DNA of 64,000 nt from Geobacteraceae bacterium (GTDB lineage Bacteria; Desulfobacterota; Desulfuromonadia; Geobacterales; Geobacteraceae), in assembly GCA_009773645.1 (NCBI GenBank), contig WSYB01000012.1, positions 38,147 to 102,146 on the forward strand, read 5' to 3'. This document shows, piece after piece, positions 1 through 7,934 of the stretch. The position numbers were made by a program, and so were the translations under genes. Each line of letters begins with the position of its first letter. Position 1 is the stretch's first letter. The notes below the pieces were generated by a model. The model was not told the origin of the DNA. It saw only the letters and a list, made by a program, of their open reading frames with translations, and did not search any database.

Positions 1-867
1 CCCCACGCAAAATCATTCCTCATCTCCGAGGCGGTCAGGGGCGAAGGGGCAATTCTGCGCCGCCGCGACGGCACGGCCTTCATGGAGAAATACCACAAAC
101 TCAAAGACCTCGCTCCCCGAGATATCGTGGCCCGTGCCATCGACAATGAGATGAAGACCTACGGCGACGACTGCGCTTATCTCGACATCACCCATAAAGA
201 GCCGGAGTACGTAAGAAACCGCTTCCCCAACATCTATCAGACCTGCCTGGAATACGGGCTGGACATGACGAAAGAACCGCTGCCGGTGGTGCCGGCAGCC
301 CACTACCTGTGTGGAGGGGTGGCGGTCGATACACACGGCGAGACCGACATCAAGCACCTCTACGCCATCGGAGAAGTTGCCTTCACCGGGCTTCACGGCG
401 CCAACCGGCTGGCAAGCAATTCGCTCCTTGAGGCTGCGGTCTACGCCGGCCGTGCTTACCAGCACGCGACGGAGCAACTGCAAAACGAGCGGTTTGTGTC
501 CCCTGAAATACCGGAATGGGACGCCGGCACCGCTACCGACAGTGATGAGATGGTGGTGGTCTCCCAGAACTGGGATGAAATCCGCCGCTTCATGTGGAAC
601 TATGTGGGGATCGTCCGCTCCAACAAACGTCTGGAACGGGCCCTGCGCCGCATTAAACTGATTCAGGATGAGATTGAAGACTATTACTGGAACTTTACCA
701 TCACTTCTGATCTTATCGAACTCCGCAACATCTCCAACGTGGCCGAGCTTATCATTCTGTGCGCCCAAAACCGTAAGGAATCCCGCGGGCTCCATTATAC
801 AATCGACTACCCGGAAAGGGATGATGTCCGCGAGAAAAAGGATACCTTCGTAAAAAAACAGTTTTGA
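1..867 (+). CDS. nadB: L-aspartate oxidase, C-terminal part (5' end outside window)
   Basis: The frame is open from base 1, so the start and the N-terminal FAD Rossmann motif are missing; 288 residues of a protein usually near 530 are present. The family oxidises L-aspartate to iminoaspartate for quinolinate and NAD synthesis in the cytoplasm. Seen here are the flavoprotein-fold segment [19 protein letters not shown] and the C-terminal helical domain ending in [10 protein letters not shown], as in the succinate dehydrogenase/fumarate reductase flavoprotein family. The chorismate mutase gene starts 47 bases downstream. The partner gene nadC is 23 kb away on the other strand, so the pathway is not one operon here. 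Confidence 0.93.
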   Translation, partial: PHAKSFLISEAVRGEGAILRRRDGTAFMEKYHKLKDLAPRDIVARAIDNEMKTYGDDCAYLDITHKEPEYVRNRFPNIYQTCLEYGLDMTKEPLPVVPAAHYLCGGVAVDTHGETDIKHLYAIGEVAFTGLHGANRLASNSLLEAAVYAGRAYQHATEQLQNERFVSPEIPEWDAGTATDSDEMVVVSQNWDEIRRFMWNYVGIVRSNKRLERALRRIKLIQDEIEDYYWNFTITSDLIELRNISNVAELIILCAQNRKESRGLHYTIDYPERDDVREKKDTFVKKQF

Positions 868-914
868 CCGGAGAGTTGGAACTCGACTCTCCACACTCCG
901 ATAACGAGGCTTTT

Positions 915-1196
915 ATGAACATTGAGGAATTGAGGCGGGAGATAGACCGGCTCGACAACGAGCTGTTACGGATATTCAATGAACGGGCTGCTCTCGCCCT
1001 CAGGATAGGGGAGGTAAAAAAAGGGCTTTCGCTCCCCGTTTATGACCCCACCAGAGAAAAACGGATTTTCCAGCGGATGCGAGAGGAAAACCCCGGCCCG
1101 TTGGACGACCAGGCCATTGTCAGGCTGTTCGAGCGCGTTATCGATGAATCAAGAAGGCTGGAGCGGATCATGACCAGCAAAGAAGAAAATCAGTAG
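915..1196 (+). CDS. Monofunctional chorismate mutase, AroQ class (93 aa)
   Basis: An all-helical stand-alone mutase converting chorismate to prephenate for phenylalanine and tyrosine synthesis. The N-terminal pattern EELRREIDRLDNELLRIFNE, then AALALRIGEVKK and VYDPTREKRI, is typical of AroQ domains, with the conserved arginines and lysine that bind the substrate. The start ATG at 915 has ACGAGG six bases upstream; a longer frame from 864 has no such site. The stop codon TAG is the TAG inside the GTAGGGGC palindrome that follows. The next gene encodes a DAHP-synthase regulatory-type domain, so the pair belongs to aromatic amino-acid synthesis. Confidence 0.85.
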   Translation: MNIEELRREIDRLDNELLRIFNERAALALRIGEVKKGLSLPVYDPTREKRIFQRMREENPGPLDDQAIVRLFERVIDESRRLERIMTSKEENQ

Positions 1197-1219
1197 GGGC
1201 GGGGTTACCCCGCCCCTAC
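1193..1219. repeat. GTAGGGGC palindromic repeat, copy 1
   Basis: A perfect 13-base inverted repeat (GTAGGGGCGGGGT and its complement) around a single base. The left arm overlaps the end of the chorismate mutase gene and supplies its TAG stop. Four more copies with the same ends occur near 6.1, 7.9, 31.2 and 54.2 kb. Confidence 0.85.
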
Positions 1220-1237
1220 ATCAGGGGGGATTGCACA

Positions 1238-1447
1238 GTGTTGATAATCATGAAAAAGAGTGCCGATGAAGAGGCGCTGGATCATGTAAAAGAATTCCTG
1301 ATAAACAGAAACTTCGACATTCACCAGTCAACCGGCGTCAATCGCATCATTATCGGCGTGATCGGTGACACGGAAACCCTCGACACCGGAGAACTCGAAG
1401 CAATGCCCGGCGTGCTGCAGATTATCAGAATCAATAAGGAGGAATGA
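1238..1447 (+). CDS. Free-standing DAHP-synthase ferredoxin-like (FXD) domain protein (69 aa)
   Basis: The sequence MLIIMKKSADEEALDHVKEF, followed by GVNRIIIGVIGD and VLQIIRINK, matches the N-terminal ferredoxin-like domain found in front of the catalytic barrel in many 3-deoxy-7-phosphoheptulonate (DAHP) synthases. That domain binds aromatic amino acids for feedback control in the full-length enzymes. Here the frame stops where the barrel should begin, so no aldolase activity is possible. The GTG start at 1238 has AGGGGGGA at 1223-1230 with ideal spacing. It lies just after chorismate mutase, which suggests a separate allosteric subunit or a remnant of a longer aroF-type gene; the clean start and stop favour a real small protein. 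Confidence 0.72.
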   Translation: MLIIMKKSADEEALDHVKEFLINRNFDIHQSTGVNRIIIGVIGDTETLDTGELEAMPGVLQIIRINKEE

Positions 1448-1495
1448 CCGGCTTACCGCAGGCCTCCGGAATAGCAGACCGGTAATCACAATCGC

Positions 1496-2686
1496 TTAAC
1501 CGCTTTCCCCTGCCAAGCTTTCGTAAATTTTTTCGAAGATATGCTCGATCTTGAAAAACGTTGCCAATAGCACGGGATCAAAGTGGGCCAGGGGGTTAAT
1601 CCTGTCATCACCTTCCTTGAAAACCCGCACCGCTTCAGCATGGCTTACAGGCCGCTTATAACTCCTTTTTGAACGCAGGGCATCGTAGACATCGGCAATC
1701 TTCACTATGCGGCCCGTCAGCGGGATGGCTTCCCCTTTAAGCTTATAGGGGTAACCGCTCCCATCCCAGTTTTCATGATGGGCGATTGCAATATCCCTGG
1801 CAATCTGCAAACGGGGAGAATCTCCCAGTATCTTCTCGCCGTAAACCGGATGCAACATGATAACATCCATTTCTTCCCGAGTAAGTGCCCCCTCCTTTAA
1901 CAGGATGGAAACCGGCACTTTGATTTTCCCCACATCATGCATCTGCGCCGAGAACGAGACGGCATCCACAAAATCGACGGGAAGCCCGGTATTGGCAGCC
2001 AGCGCCCCGGCATAACGGTTGACCCTCTGGATGTGCTTGCCGGTACCCTCTTCAGCCGCTTCACAGGCCCTGGCCAGTGCTTCGATGGTGTATAGGAAGG
2101 CTTTCTCCGTCTCACGCACCTCGTCGGAGAGGGTCACCAGCGAACCGATCACCACCGCCAGGCTGCGAAGCACATCCGCGTCGTAGTTAGTTGCCCGGCC
2201 GTGATAGTTAAAGGCGATTATGGTGCCGGGAGCTTCCCCGCTTATCCGGTAGATGATGAAGTTCCTGATCGGCGCCCCCACCGCCGCCTTGATACCGGGG
2301 TGAAAATTAGCCTGGTAATCTTCCACGCTCTCGCAGCCGTCGGCCCAGTTCGAAGCTACCACATCGGTCTGGGCCCCCGTCTGAGCAAGACTTACGGCAT
2401 AATTCGACAACGGGTCGATGGATATCTCTTCCGATCTCTCGACTACCTCCCCTTCCTTTAAATGAAAGAGACGACCGCGACGGATGGTGCCGTCCTTCTC
2501 CTGAAAAACGATGAAAATGCTGGCTGGGCCGCGCCTTCCCTTCCCCCCCAGAACCTTTTGCAGGGCCTCCACATAAAGCTCTTCACCGGTGAACCTTTTG
2601 CAGCAGATATTCTGCAGGGTATCATCGGTCAAACGAATCAACGCCTGGGTCTGCTGCAGAGACATCTCACAGAGTTCCGAAGACAT
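1496..2686 (-). CDS. HD-GYP domain protein, probable cyclic-di-GMP phosphodiesterase
   Basis: This 396-residue cytoplasmic protein has a poorly conserved sensor-like region over about residues 1-190 (possibly GAF-like) and an HD-GYP domain over about 195-385. The catalytic signatures are intact: the metal-binding HDVGK motif, then HHENWDGSGYP, where the GYP is present, and IVKIADVYDALRSKRSYK. Such proteins hydrolyse cyclic di-GMP to GMP. There is no transmembrane segment and no receiver domain, so the input is probably a cytoplasmic ligand. It is transcribed alone on the minus strand and its stop is 49 bases from the convergent FXD-domain gene; no terminator hairpin was found between them. 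Confidence 0.85.
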   Translation of the reverse strand: MSSELCEMSLQQTQALIRLTDDTLQNICCKRFTGEELYVEALQKVLGGKGRRGPASIFIVFQEKDGTIRRGRLFHLKEGEVVERSEEISIDPLSNYAVSLAQTGAQTDVVASNWADGCESVEDYQANFHPGIKAAVGAPIRNFIIYRISGEAPGTIIAFNYHGRATNYDADVLRSLAVVIGSLVTLSDEVRETEKAFLYTIEALARACEAAEEGTGKHIQRVNRYAGALAANTGLPVDFVDAVSFSAQMHDVGKIKVPVSILLKEGALTREEMDVIMLHPVYGEKILGDSPRLQIARDIAIAHHENWDGSGYPYKLKGEAIPLTGRIVKIADVYDALRSKRSYKRPVSHAEAVRVFKEGDDRINPLAHFDPVLLATFFKIEHIFEKIYESLAGESG

Positions 2687-2704
2687 AGTGCGCGCACTCC
2701 TTTT

Positions 2705-3733
2705 TTATCTTCTCTCCCCTCTCCCGGAAAAACCGCCCCCCCCGCGAGAGGAAGGACCGCCACCCCTGCCGCCGCCACGTGCGGGAGGGGTGCCCATACT
2801 ACCGCCGCGTGCGGGGGGGGTACTTATTCTGCCGCCGCCGCGTGCTGGGGGAGTGCCTATTCTGCCACCGCCACGCAAGGGGGGGGTGTCTATTCTACTG
2901 CCCGGCCCCCCGCGGGTACGGGGCCCATTGAATATACTTCTCTCGCTTCTCGGAACCCCCGTCGAGATAAATCCTCTCCTATCGGAGACACCTATGCCGG
3001 CAAAGGTTCTCCCCCTGAATCTCCGCACGGGATCCACCCGGAAAACCCGGTGGACCCTGACATCATTGAAATGATTGGAGATAAACACCGTTCTGTGGCT
3101 TACAAAAACCGGCCTGTGAAAATCGCTGAGGATGAAGAACCCGGGAAACCAGAAACCGTACCACCAGAACGGATACGGGACCCAGGAATACAGGTAATAG
3201 TAATCGGGTGGGGGCGCGTAGTACGTAACCACCGGCGGGCCTTCAGTGGAATAATAATTGTTTATTACCGTTGGGCTGGGGTATTTCTCCGCATCCTCGG
3301 GTAAGGTTTCGTAGGTTTTGACGACGGTATGCGGCTTGACGGCTACGCTGAACTCGGCGGAAACATTCTCAAACAGCTTCAGCGCCTCTTCCTTGCTCAT
3401 CGCTATCTTCTTGGCATCCGCGGCATCGCCAACCGATTTTTGCAGTTCGCCGATAACATCGGGCGTAACCGGGTAATCGGCGATCCACCCGTTCCGCGGT
3501 GCGATACCGACCTCCCCCAGCTTGGTCTCGGCCTCGATCTCATCCTCGGTAGTTCCCAGGCCCAATGCTGCTGCAAGCTTGACCGCGAAGTCGCCTTCCC
3601 GGACCAATTGCGTTGCTACCGGCGGCGGGCCCTGTTTCGTTTGTTCTGCCTGGGCATGAACGATTGCCGGCATCACCAGCAAAAGGAGGATGCCGAACAA
3701 TACCCTGACTTCTCTAAACGGTACTCTTTTCAT
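2705..3733 (-). CDS. Secreted low-complexity protein with Tyr/Trp-rich centre and PPARGGG repeats
   Basis: I do not recognise a named family. A signal peptide is clear (FGILLLLVMPAIVHA, cleavage before QAEQ). About 130 polar residues follow, then an aromatic segment (YYAPPPDYYYLYSWVPYPFW) that looks like a membrane- or wall-associated stretch, and finally an Arg/Gly/Pro-rich tail with several near-identical TPPARGGG units. The repeats are encoded by GC-rich direct repeats at about 2745-2905. The ATG at 3733 is chosen because GGGAGAAAGATCAT precedes it and the signal peptide starts there; the frame could extend upstream to 3832. The export signal and tail suggest an envelope protein. Function unknown. 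Confidence 0.6.
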   Translation of the reverse strand: MKRVPFREVRVLFGILLLLVMPAIVHAQAEQTKQGPPPVATQLVREGDFAVKLAAALGLGTTEDEIEAETKLGEVGIAPRNGWIADYPVTPDVIGELQKSVGDAADAKKIAMSKEEALKLFENVSAEFSVAVKPHTVVKTYETLPEDAEKYPSPTVINNYYSTEGPPVVTYYAPPPDYYYLYSWVPYPFWWYGFWFPGFFILSDFHRPVFVSHRTVFISNHFNDVRVHRVFRVDPVRRFRGRTFAGIGVSDRRGFISTGVPRSERSIFNGPRTRGGPGSRIDTPPLRGGGRIGTPPARGGGRISTPPARGGSMGTPPARGGGRGGGPSSRGGGGFSGRGERR

Positions 3734-4188
3734 ATGATCTTTCTCCCTTCTTAGTGTGTACAATTGCTTCAGGTGGCAATCACTCAATAATATGACATGA
3801 TTAACACCTCCTTCCGTTTTCCGCCTGCGCACTGGAAACCGGAGAGCCCGAGCGCAGGAATGCCGAGCACACTCCGTATTTTTGCCATATTTTATATTAT
3901 AGCACCATTGGAAGGCCGGGGAAAAAAGGGGACTGATTTATTTTGAGGGAAGCTACGGGAAGGCTCGCGGGGCCGGGCTTTACATCTTGTCATTTATTCC
4001 TGGAGACACACCGTATATATGAGAAGCACGGGGTTCGGAGATGTTTACGTTGAATTGATGGGTTTTGGAGAGGACAACGGATACAAAAAGGAGATAACGG
4101 CGCAACCTGACACGGTTCCGCCGGATGGTCCTGTTCAATACAGCAGATTAACGCCAGTTTTCGGGATGCGCAGCGAACCTGAAGGAAA
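3734..4188. other. Intergenic region with a candidate 4-codon leader
   Basis: There is no gene of credible length here. On the minus strand near 3781-3812 a near-perfect ribosome-binding site (AAGGAGG) is followed at normal spacing by ATG TCA TAT TAT TGA, a four-codon reading frame upstream of the secreted repeat protein. Around 3923-3950 the run AAAAAAGGGGACTGATTTATTTT resembles a repeat I associate with REP-type transposase surroundings, but no transposase is present. The rest shows no structure I can assign. Confidence 0.4.
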
Positions 4189-4392
4189 TTACACGGAGCG
4201 GCTTTCTTCAAACTTTCTTCTTTCCGGCCCACTGTATCTTCCCCCTGTACCCCGTACCGGGTCATGGCCGATGGAAACCCACCCGCTCGAGCGCTGGAAG
4301 CCCACGATTTTCTCTTCTCTTATCAGTTTGTCCAGGGAGTAATCTTTCACCACGGCGTAGGACAAGTCTTTATAGAGCACCAGAATTTCCAT
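4189..4392 (-). CDS. Small conserved hypothetical protein (67 aa), GSU-type
   Basis: A short soluble protein beginning MEILVLYKDLSYAVVKDYSL, with a central GFQRSSGWVSIG and a basic tail RYSGPERRKFEESRSV. The start at 4392 is supported by AAAGGAGGACGCA just upstream. The RYSGPERR end resembles linkers or receptor-type tails (PxRR motifs) seen in Geobacter hypothetical proteins, but I cannot name a domain. It stands alone between the secreted repeat protein and rlmB, about 165 bases from the latter. No catalytic motif, signal peptide or membrane segment is visible; a small regulatory or binding protein is possible. Confidence 0.65.
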   Translation of the reverse strand: MEILVLYKDLSYAVVKDYSLDKLIREEKIVGFQRSSGWVSIGHDPVRGTGGRYSGPERRKFEESRSV

Positions 4393-4556
4393 TGCGTCCT
4401 CCTTTATGGGGCATTCATCACAATCCAAAAATAACCGTTAAAGCATCCCTCCATAACCGGCAAATGCATAGTACTCCGATTATTTACCAGAAATACTCGG
4501 TCTGTTCCATAAAAAACTTTCGGACCCATACCCAAAAAGAACATTGACTATACTAC

Positions 4557-5300
4557 TTATCCGCTGCCGAGCCGCTGGCGCACCACCTCAAAGAGCATCA
4601 CGCCGCCTGCCACCGAGGCGTTGAGGGAACTCACCCCGCCCCGGATGGGGATGGAAACGAGGAAGTCGCACCTCTTGCGTACAAGCGGTCTGATCCCCTC
4701 TCCTTCACCTCCGATTACAAGCGCCACATTGCCGGTAAAGTCCTGCTCATAGAGGGAAGCGGCTGCGTCCGCTGCTGTGCCGTAAATCCAGAACCCTTCC
4801 TGTTTCAGTGCCTCCATGGCCTGCACGAGATTGGCAACACGGGCGATAAGAACCGTCTCCACCGCCCCTGCCGAGGTCTTCTCCACCGAAGCGGTAACAC
4901 CAACGGCGCGGTCACGGGGAATAATCACCCCGTGCACTCCGGCGCAGGCTGCGCTCCGTATTATCGCTCCCAGATTGTGCGGGTCCTGGACGCTGTCAAG
5001 GATGAGGAACAACCCCCTTTCGCCGGTTTCTTTCCACTTCGCGACGACCTCATCCAGCTCGGCATAGGCAAACGGCTCGACCCTGAGGGCCACCCCCTGG
5101 TGAAATTCGGTGCCGCAGAGGCGGGAGATATCCTCTTTCTCCCGGTGCCTTACCGGCACCCTTCTTTCCGCCGCAAGCCTCAAAAGCTTCTCCAACCGCT
5201 TTTCCGTGCCCATACCTGCAAGAAAAAGCTCAAAGGCCCTCCGTTTTCCGCGGAGGGCCTCCATTACCGGGTTTATGCCGTAGATGATCTCTTCTTTCAT
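4557..5300 (-). CDS. rlmB: 23S rRNA 2'-O-methyltransferase, RlmB/TrmH (SpoU) family
   Basis: A SpoU-class knotted methyltransferase of 247 residues, the usual length. The N-terminal substrate-binding domain (YGINPVMEALRGK) is followed by the three SpoU motifs: LDSVQDPHNLGAIIRSA, LVIGGEGEGI and SIPIRGGVSSLNASVAGGV. The family transfers a methyl group from S-adenosylmethionine to a ribose 2'-OH, in E. coli at G2251 of 23S rRNA. The ATG at 5300 lies in a four-base ATGA overlap with pyrF, indicating translational coupling, and AAAAGG precedes it. It is the last gene of the ispG-proS-pyrF-rlmB cluster. Assignment to RlmB rather than another SpoU enzyme rests on overall similarity. Confidence 0.88.
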   Translation of the reverse strand: MKEEIIYGINPVMEALRGKRRAFELFLAGMGTEKRLEKLLRLAAERRVPVRHREKEDISRLCGTEFHQGVALRVEPFAYAELDEVVAKWKETGERGLFLILDSVQDPHNLGAIIRSAACAGVHGVIIPRDRAVGVTASVEKTSAGAVETVLIARVANLVQAMEALKQEGFWIYGTAADAAASLYEQDFTGNVALVIGGEGEGIRPLVRKRCDFLVSIPIRGGVSSLNASVAGGVMLFEVVRQRLGSG

Positions 5301-6046
5301 GAGTACCTTTTAGCCACGGATTCCTGCTGTACCCCCATTATCTCATCAATAATCGTCTCGCAGGCTCTGAGCGGGTCGGGGGCAGCCGCAATGGGGCGGC
5401 CGATTACCAGGTAGTCGGAACCGGCGGCAACCGCTTCTCCCGGCGTCATGACCCGTTTCTGGTCATCAGTGGAGGAGGATGCAGGACGGACACCGGGGGT
5501 GACAATGAGGAAATCGTTGCCGCACGCCTCACGGATCAGCGGAACTTCCAGAGGAGAAGCGACCACCCCGTCGATCCCGGCCTTTTTCGCCAGCTTTGCA
5601 AGTCTCACCACCATCTCCTGTACCGGCAGATCGATCCCCACTTCCCGTAAAGTCGCCTCGGTGGACGAAGTAAGGATAGTGACCGCCAGCACCTTTGGCC
5701 GCTTCATCCCCGTGAATTCCCGGTCGAGCATCTCCACGGTCCCGGCCATCATTTCATAGCCCCCCAAGGCGTGCAGGTTAAAGAGCTTTACCCCCAGACG
5801 GGCCGCCTCACGGGAAGCCATGGCCACGGTATTGGGAATGTCGTGGTATTTGAGATCGAGAAAGACCTCTCCGCCGTAATTCTCGACCATCCGCACTATC
5901 TCGGGGCCGTGGGCCGTAAAGAGCTGTTTCCCGATCTTGAACATCCCCACACGTCCGGTCAGAACCGACACCCAGTGCCTGGCCTCGGCAATTGTTTCCA
6001 CATCGAGGGCGAAAATTATCCTGGAACGGGCCTCATCGCGGGTCAT
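5297..6046 (-). CDS. pyrF: Orotidine 5'-phosphate decarboxylase
   Basis: Converts orotidine monophosphate to UMP, the last step of de novo pyrimidine synthesis. The protein has 249 residues. Landmarks are IIFALDV near the N-terminus, FKIGKQLF, the catalytic VFLDLKYHDIPNT motif with its Asp-x-Lys-xx-Asp triad, and the phosphate-binding end TPGVRP...YLVIGRPI. The start at 6046 (MTRDEARSR) is preferred because AAGGAAATTT precedes it; an in-frame ATG lies five codons upstream. The stop overlaps the rlmB start. A GTAGGGGC-type palindrome lies between its start and the stop of proS, which is read in the same direction. Confidence 0.95.
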   Translation of the reverse strand: MTRDEARSRIIFALDVETIAEARHWVSVLTGRVGMFKIGKQLFTAHGPEIVRMVENYGGEVFLDLKYHDIPNTVAMASREAARLGVKLFNLHALGGYEMMAGTVEMLDREFTGMKRPKVLAVTILTSSTEATLREVGIDLPVQEMVVRLAKLAKKAGIDGVVASPLEVPLIREACGNDFLIVTPGVRPASSSTDDQKRVMTPGEAVAAGSDYLVIGRPIAAAPDPLRACETIIDEIMGVQQESVAKRYS

Positions 6047-6068
6047 AAATTTCCTTATCATAAAAATG

Positions 6069-6126
6069 CAGGGGCAGGCCCATGTGCCTCCCCTGATGGC
6101 GGGCAACCACGTGGGGTTGCCCCTAC
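6069..6126. repeat. GTAGGGGC palindromic repeat, copy 2
   Basis: Left end GCAGGGGC and right end GCCCCTAC enclose two nested short hairpins (GGGGCAGG...CCTCCCC and GGGCAACC...GGTTGCCC). It sits between proS and pyrF, eight bases past the proS stop in the direction of transcription. It is a longer relative of the copies at 1193 and 31176. Confidence 0.75.
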
Positions 6127-6133
6127 AATACCG

Positions 6134-7846
6134 TTATTTCAACGCCTCTTGAACCAGCGTTTTTACCCTTTCCACCGCCTCGGCCATGGTAAGCAGCAGA
6201 ACTTCGCCGCTCTTCCTGATCTTCAGCTCCACCTTCCCTTCGACCAGGTTCTTGCTCCCCACAACGATCCGCAGGGGGATGCCGATCAGGTCGGCATCCT
6301 TGAACTTGAAGCCGGGGCGTTCGTCGCGGTCGTCCAGGAGAACTTCTACCCCTGCGGCGGCAAGCTCCCCATAGATAGATTCGGAAGCTTTCCGTACCTC
6401 GTCCTCCTTGATGTTGAGGGCGGATATAATGCAATGGAACGGGGCAATGGGAATGGGAAAGATGATGCCGTTTTCGTCGTAGTTCTGCTCGATGCAGGCC
6501 GCCACGGTCCGGCCGATGCCGATGCCGTAGCACCCCATGAAGATCACCTGCTCTTTTCCTTCCGCATCCAGGTAGGTTGCCTTGAGGGACTTGGAGTACT
6601 TTATGCCGAGCTTGAAGACGTGGCCTACCTCGATGCCGCGCCACATCTCCATAATGCCGGATTCGCAGCGGGGACAGGAGTCGCCGTGCACCACATTGCG
6701 GATATCGGCAAATTTTGCGACGTGAAAATCCCGATCGAGATTAACGTTTTTCAGATGGAGGTCCCTGGCGTTTCCACCGGTAACGAAGTTGCGCATCCCC
6801 TGCACGGCCAGGTCGGCAATGATCTTCACCTTGAGCCCGATCGGCCCGGCGAAACCTGCCGGCGCGCCGGTAACACGTTCCACCACTTCATCGGGCGCCA
6901 TTTCCAGCGCATCACAGCCGAGGAGATTTTTCAGCTTGATCTCGTTCAGGTCATGATCACCACGGAGCAAAGCTACCACCGGCTCGTTGTCCGCCACGAG
7001 CAGCAGGGTCTTCACCATGGAGGCAGCGGAGACGTTGAGAAACGCCGAAACCTCCTCAATGCTCCTTTTGTCCGGAGTCACTACCTTCTCCAGCGTCCGC
7101 GGCTCTGAGTGCTCAGGAGCGGCAAAAGCCCTGGCCTCAGCCTTCTCCACGTTGGCGGCATACTCGCAGGCGGCGCAGGAAACGATTGCATCCTCACCGG
7201 AATCGGCCAGCACCATGAACTCGTGGGAAAAGGAGCCGCCGATGGAACCGGTGTCCGCTTCCACGGCACGGAACTTGAGGCCGCAGCGCTCGAAGATGCG
7301 GCGGTAGGCCCGGTACATCTTCTCGTAGGAGAGATCGGCCGCCTTCTCGTCCACGTCAAAGGAGTAGGCGTCCTTCATGATGAACTCCCGGCCCCGCATG
7401 AGGCCGAAACGGGGACGAATCTCATCGCGGAACTTCCCCTGGATCTGGTAGAGATTGAGGGGCATCTGCCGGTAGCTCTTCACCTCCCGGCGCACGATGT
7501 CGGTCACCACCTCCTCATGGGTCGGTCCCAGGCAGAACTCGGTATCCTTACGGTCTTTAAAGCGGAGCAACTCCTTACCATACTGCTCCCACCGCCCCGA
7601 CTCCTGCCACAGCTCGGCAGGCTGCACCATTGGCATAAGGAGCTCGATGGCACCGGCACTGTTCATCTCCTCGCGGACGATGTTCTCCACCTTGCGGATG
7701 GAGCGGAGCCCCAGGGGGAGATAATTATAGATACCGGCCGCAAGCTTCCTGATCATCCCCGCCCGCAACATGAGCTGGTGGGAGATCACTTCCGCATCTG
7801 CGGGAGTTTCTTTCACGGTTGGAATGAAATACTGGGAATAGCGCAT
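6134..7846 (-). CDS. proS: Prolyl-tRNA synthetase
   Basis: A class II synthetase that charges tRNA-Pro, 570 residues, the length of the bacterial type with an inserted editing domain. Motif 1 lies around [17 protein letters not shown], motif 2 around [18 protein letters not shown] and [20 protein letters not shown], and motif 3 around [17 protein letters not shown]. The editing (INS/YbaK-like) domain spans roughly residues 230-390 and contains a KTLLLVAD segment. The start at 7846 ([13 protein letters not shown]) has AAAGGATGCATAC upstream. The gene follows ispG in the same direction with a palindromic repeat between them, a housekeeping cluster. Confidence 0.95.
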   Translation of the reverse strand: MRYSQYFIPTVKETPADAEVISHQLMLRAGMIRKLAAGIYNYLPLGLRSIRKVENIVREEMNSAGAIELLMPMVQPAELWQESGRWEQYGKELLRFKDRKDTEFCLGPTHEEVVTDIVRREVKSYRQMPLNLYQIQGKFRDEIRPRFGLMRGREFIMKDAYSFDVDEKAADLSYEKMYRAYRRIFERCGLKFRAVEADTGSIGGSFSHEFMVLADSGEDAIVSCAACEYAANVEKAEARAFAAPEHSEPRTLEKVVTPDKRSIEEVSAFLNVSAASMVKTLLLVADNEPVVALLRGDHDLNEIKLKNLLGCDALEMAPDEVVERVTGAPAGFAGPIGLKVKIIADLAVQGMRNFVTGGNARDLHLKNVNLDRDFHVAKFADIRNVVHGDSCPRCESGIMEMWRGIEVGHVFKLGIKYSKSLKATYLDAEGKEQVIFMGCYGIGIGRTVAACIEQNYDENGIIFPIPIAPFHCIISALNIKEDEVRKASESIYGELAAAGVEVLLDDRDERPGFKFKDADLIGIPLRIVVGSKNLVEGKVELKIRKSGEVLLLTMAEAVERVKTLVQEALK

Positions 7847-7875
7847 GTATGCATCCTTTTCAAATATTCGTCTAT

Positions 7876-7934
7876 GTAGGGGCGGCCCTGCGTGGCCGCC
7901 CAAAAACAGGGCAACCACATGGGGTTGCCCCTAC
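7876..7934. repeat. GTAGGGGC palindromic repeat, copy 3
   Basis: Ends are GTAGGGGC and GCCCCTAC, with two internal hairpins (GGGGCGGCC...GGCCGCCC and GGGCAACC...GGTTGCCC). The right end, read on the minus strand, gives GTAGGGGC, and its TAG is the stop codon of ispG. The copy lies in the ispG-proS gap. Confidence 0.8.

Noticed and set aside
13..894. 293-codon frame on the minus strand across nadB
   Set aside because: It lies entirely opposite to a clear coding gene; composition and length are typical of GC-rich antisense frames.
2201..3304. Forward frames of 86 and 280 codons opposite the HD-GYP and secreted-protein genes
   Set aside because: The second is Pro/Ala/Gly-rich due to the complementary repeats; no ribosome-binding site or homology.
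3923..3950. Transposon remnant at AAAAAAGGGGACTGATTTATTTT
   Set aside because: The sequence resembles a repeat near some transposases, but there is no transposase gene or terminal repeat here.
5771..7879. Forward frames of 445 and 256 codons opposite pyrF and proS
   Set aside because: Antisense to highly conserved synthetase motifs; the frames lack conserved domains.
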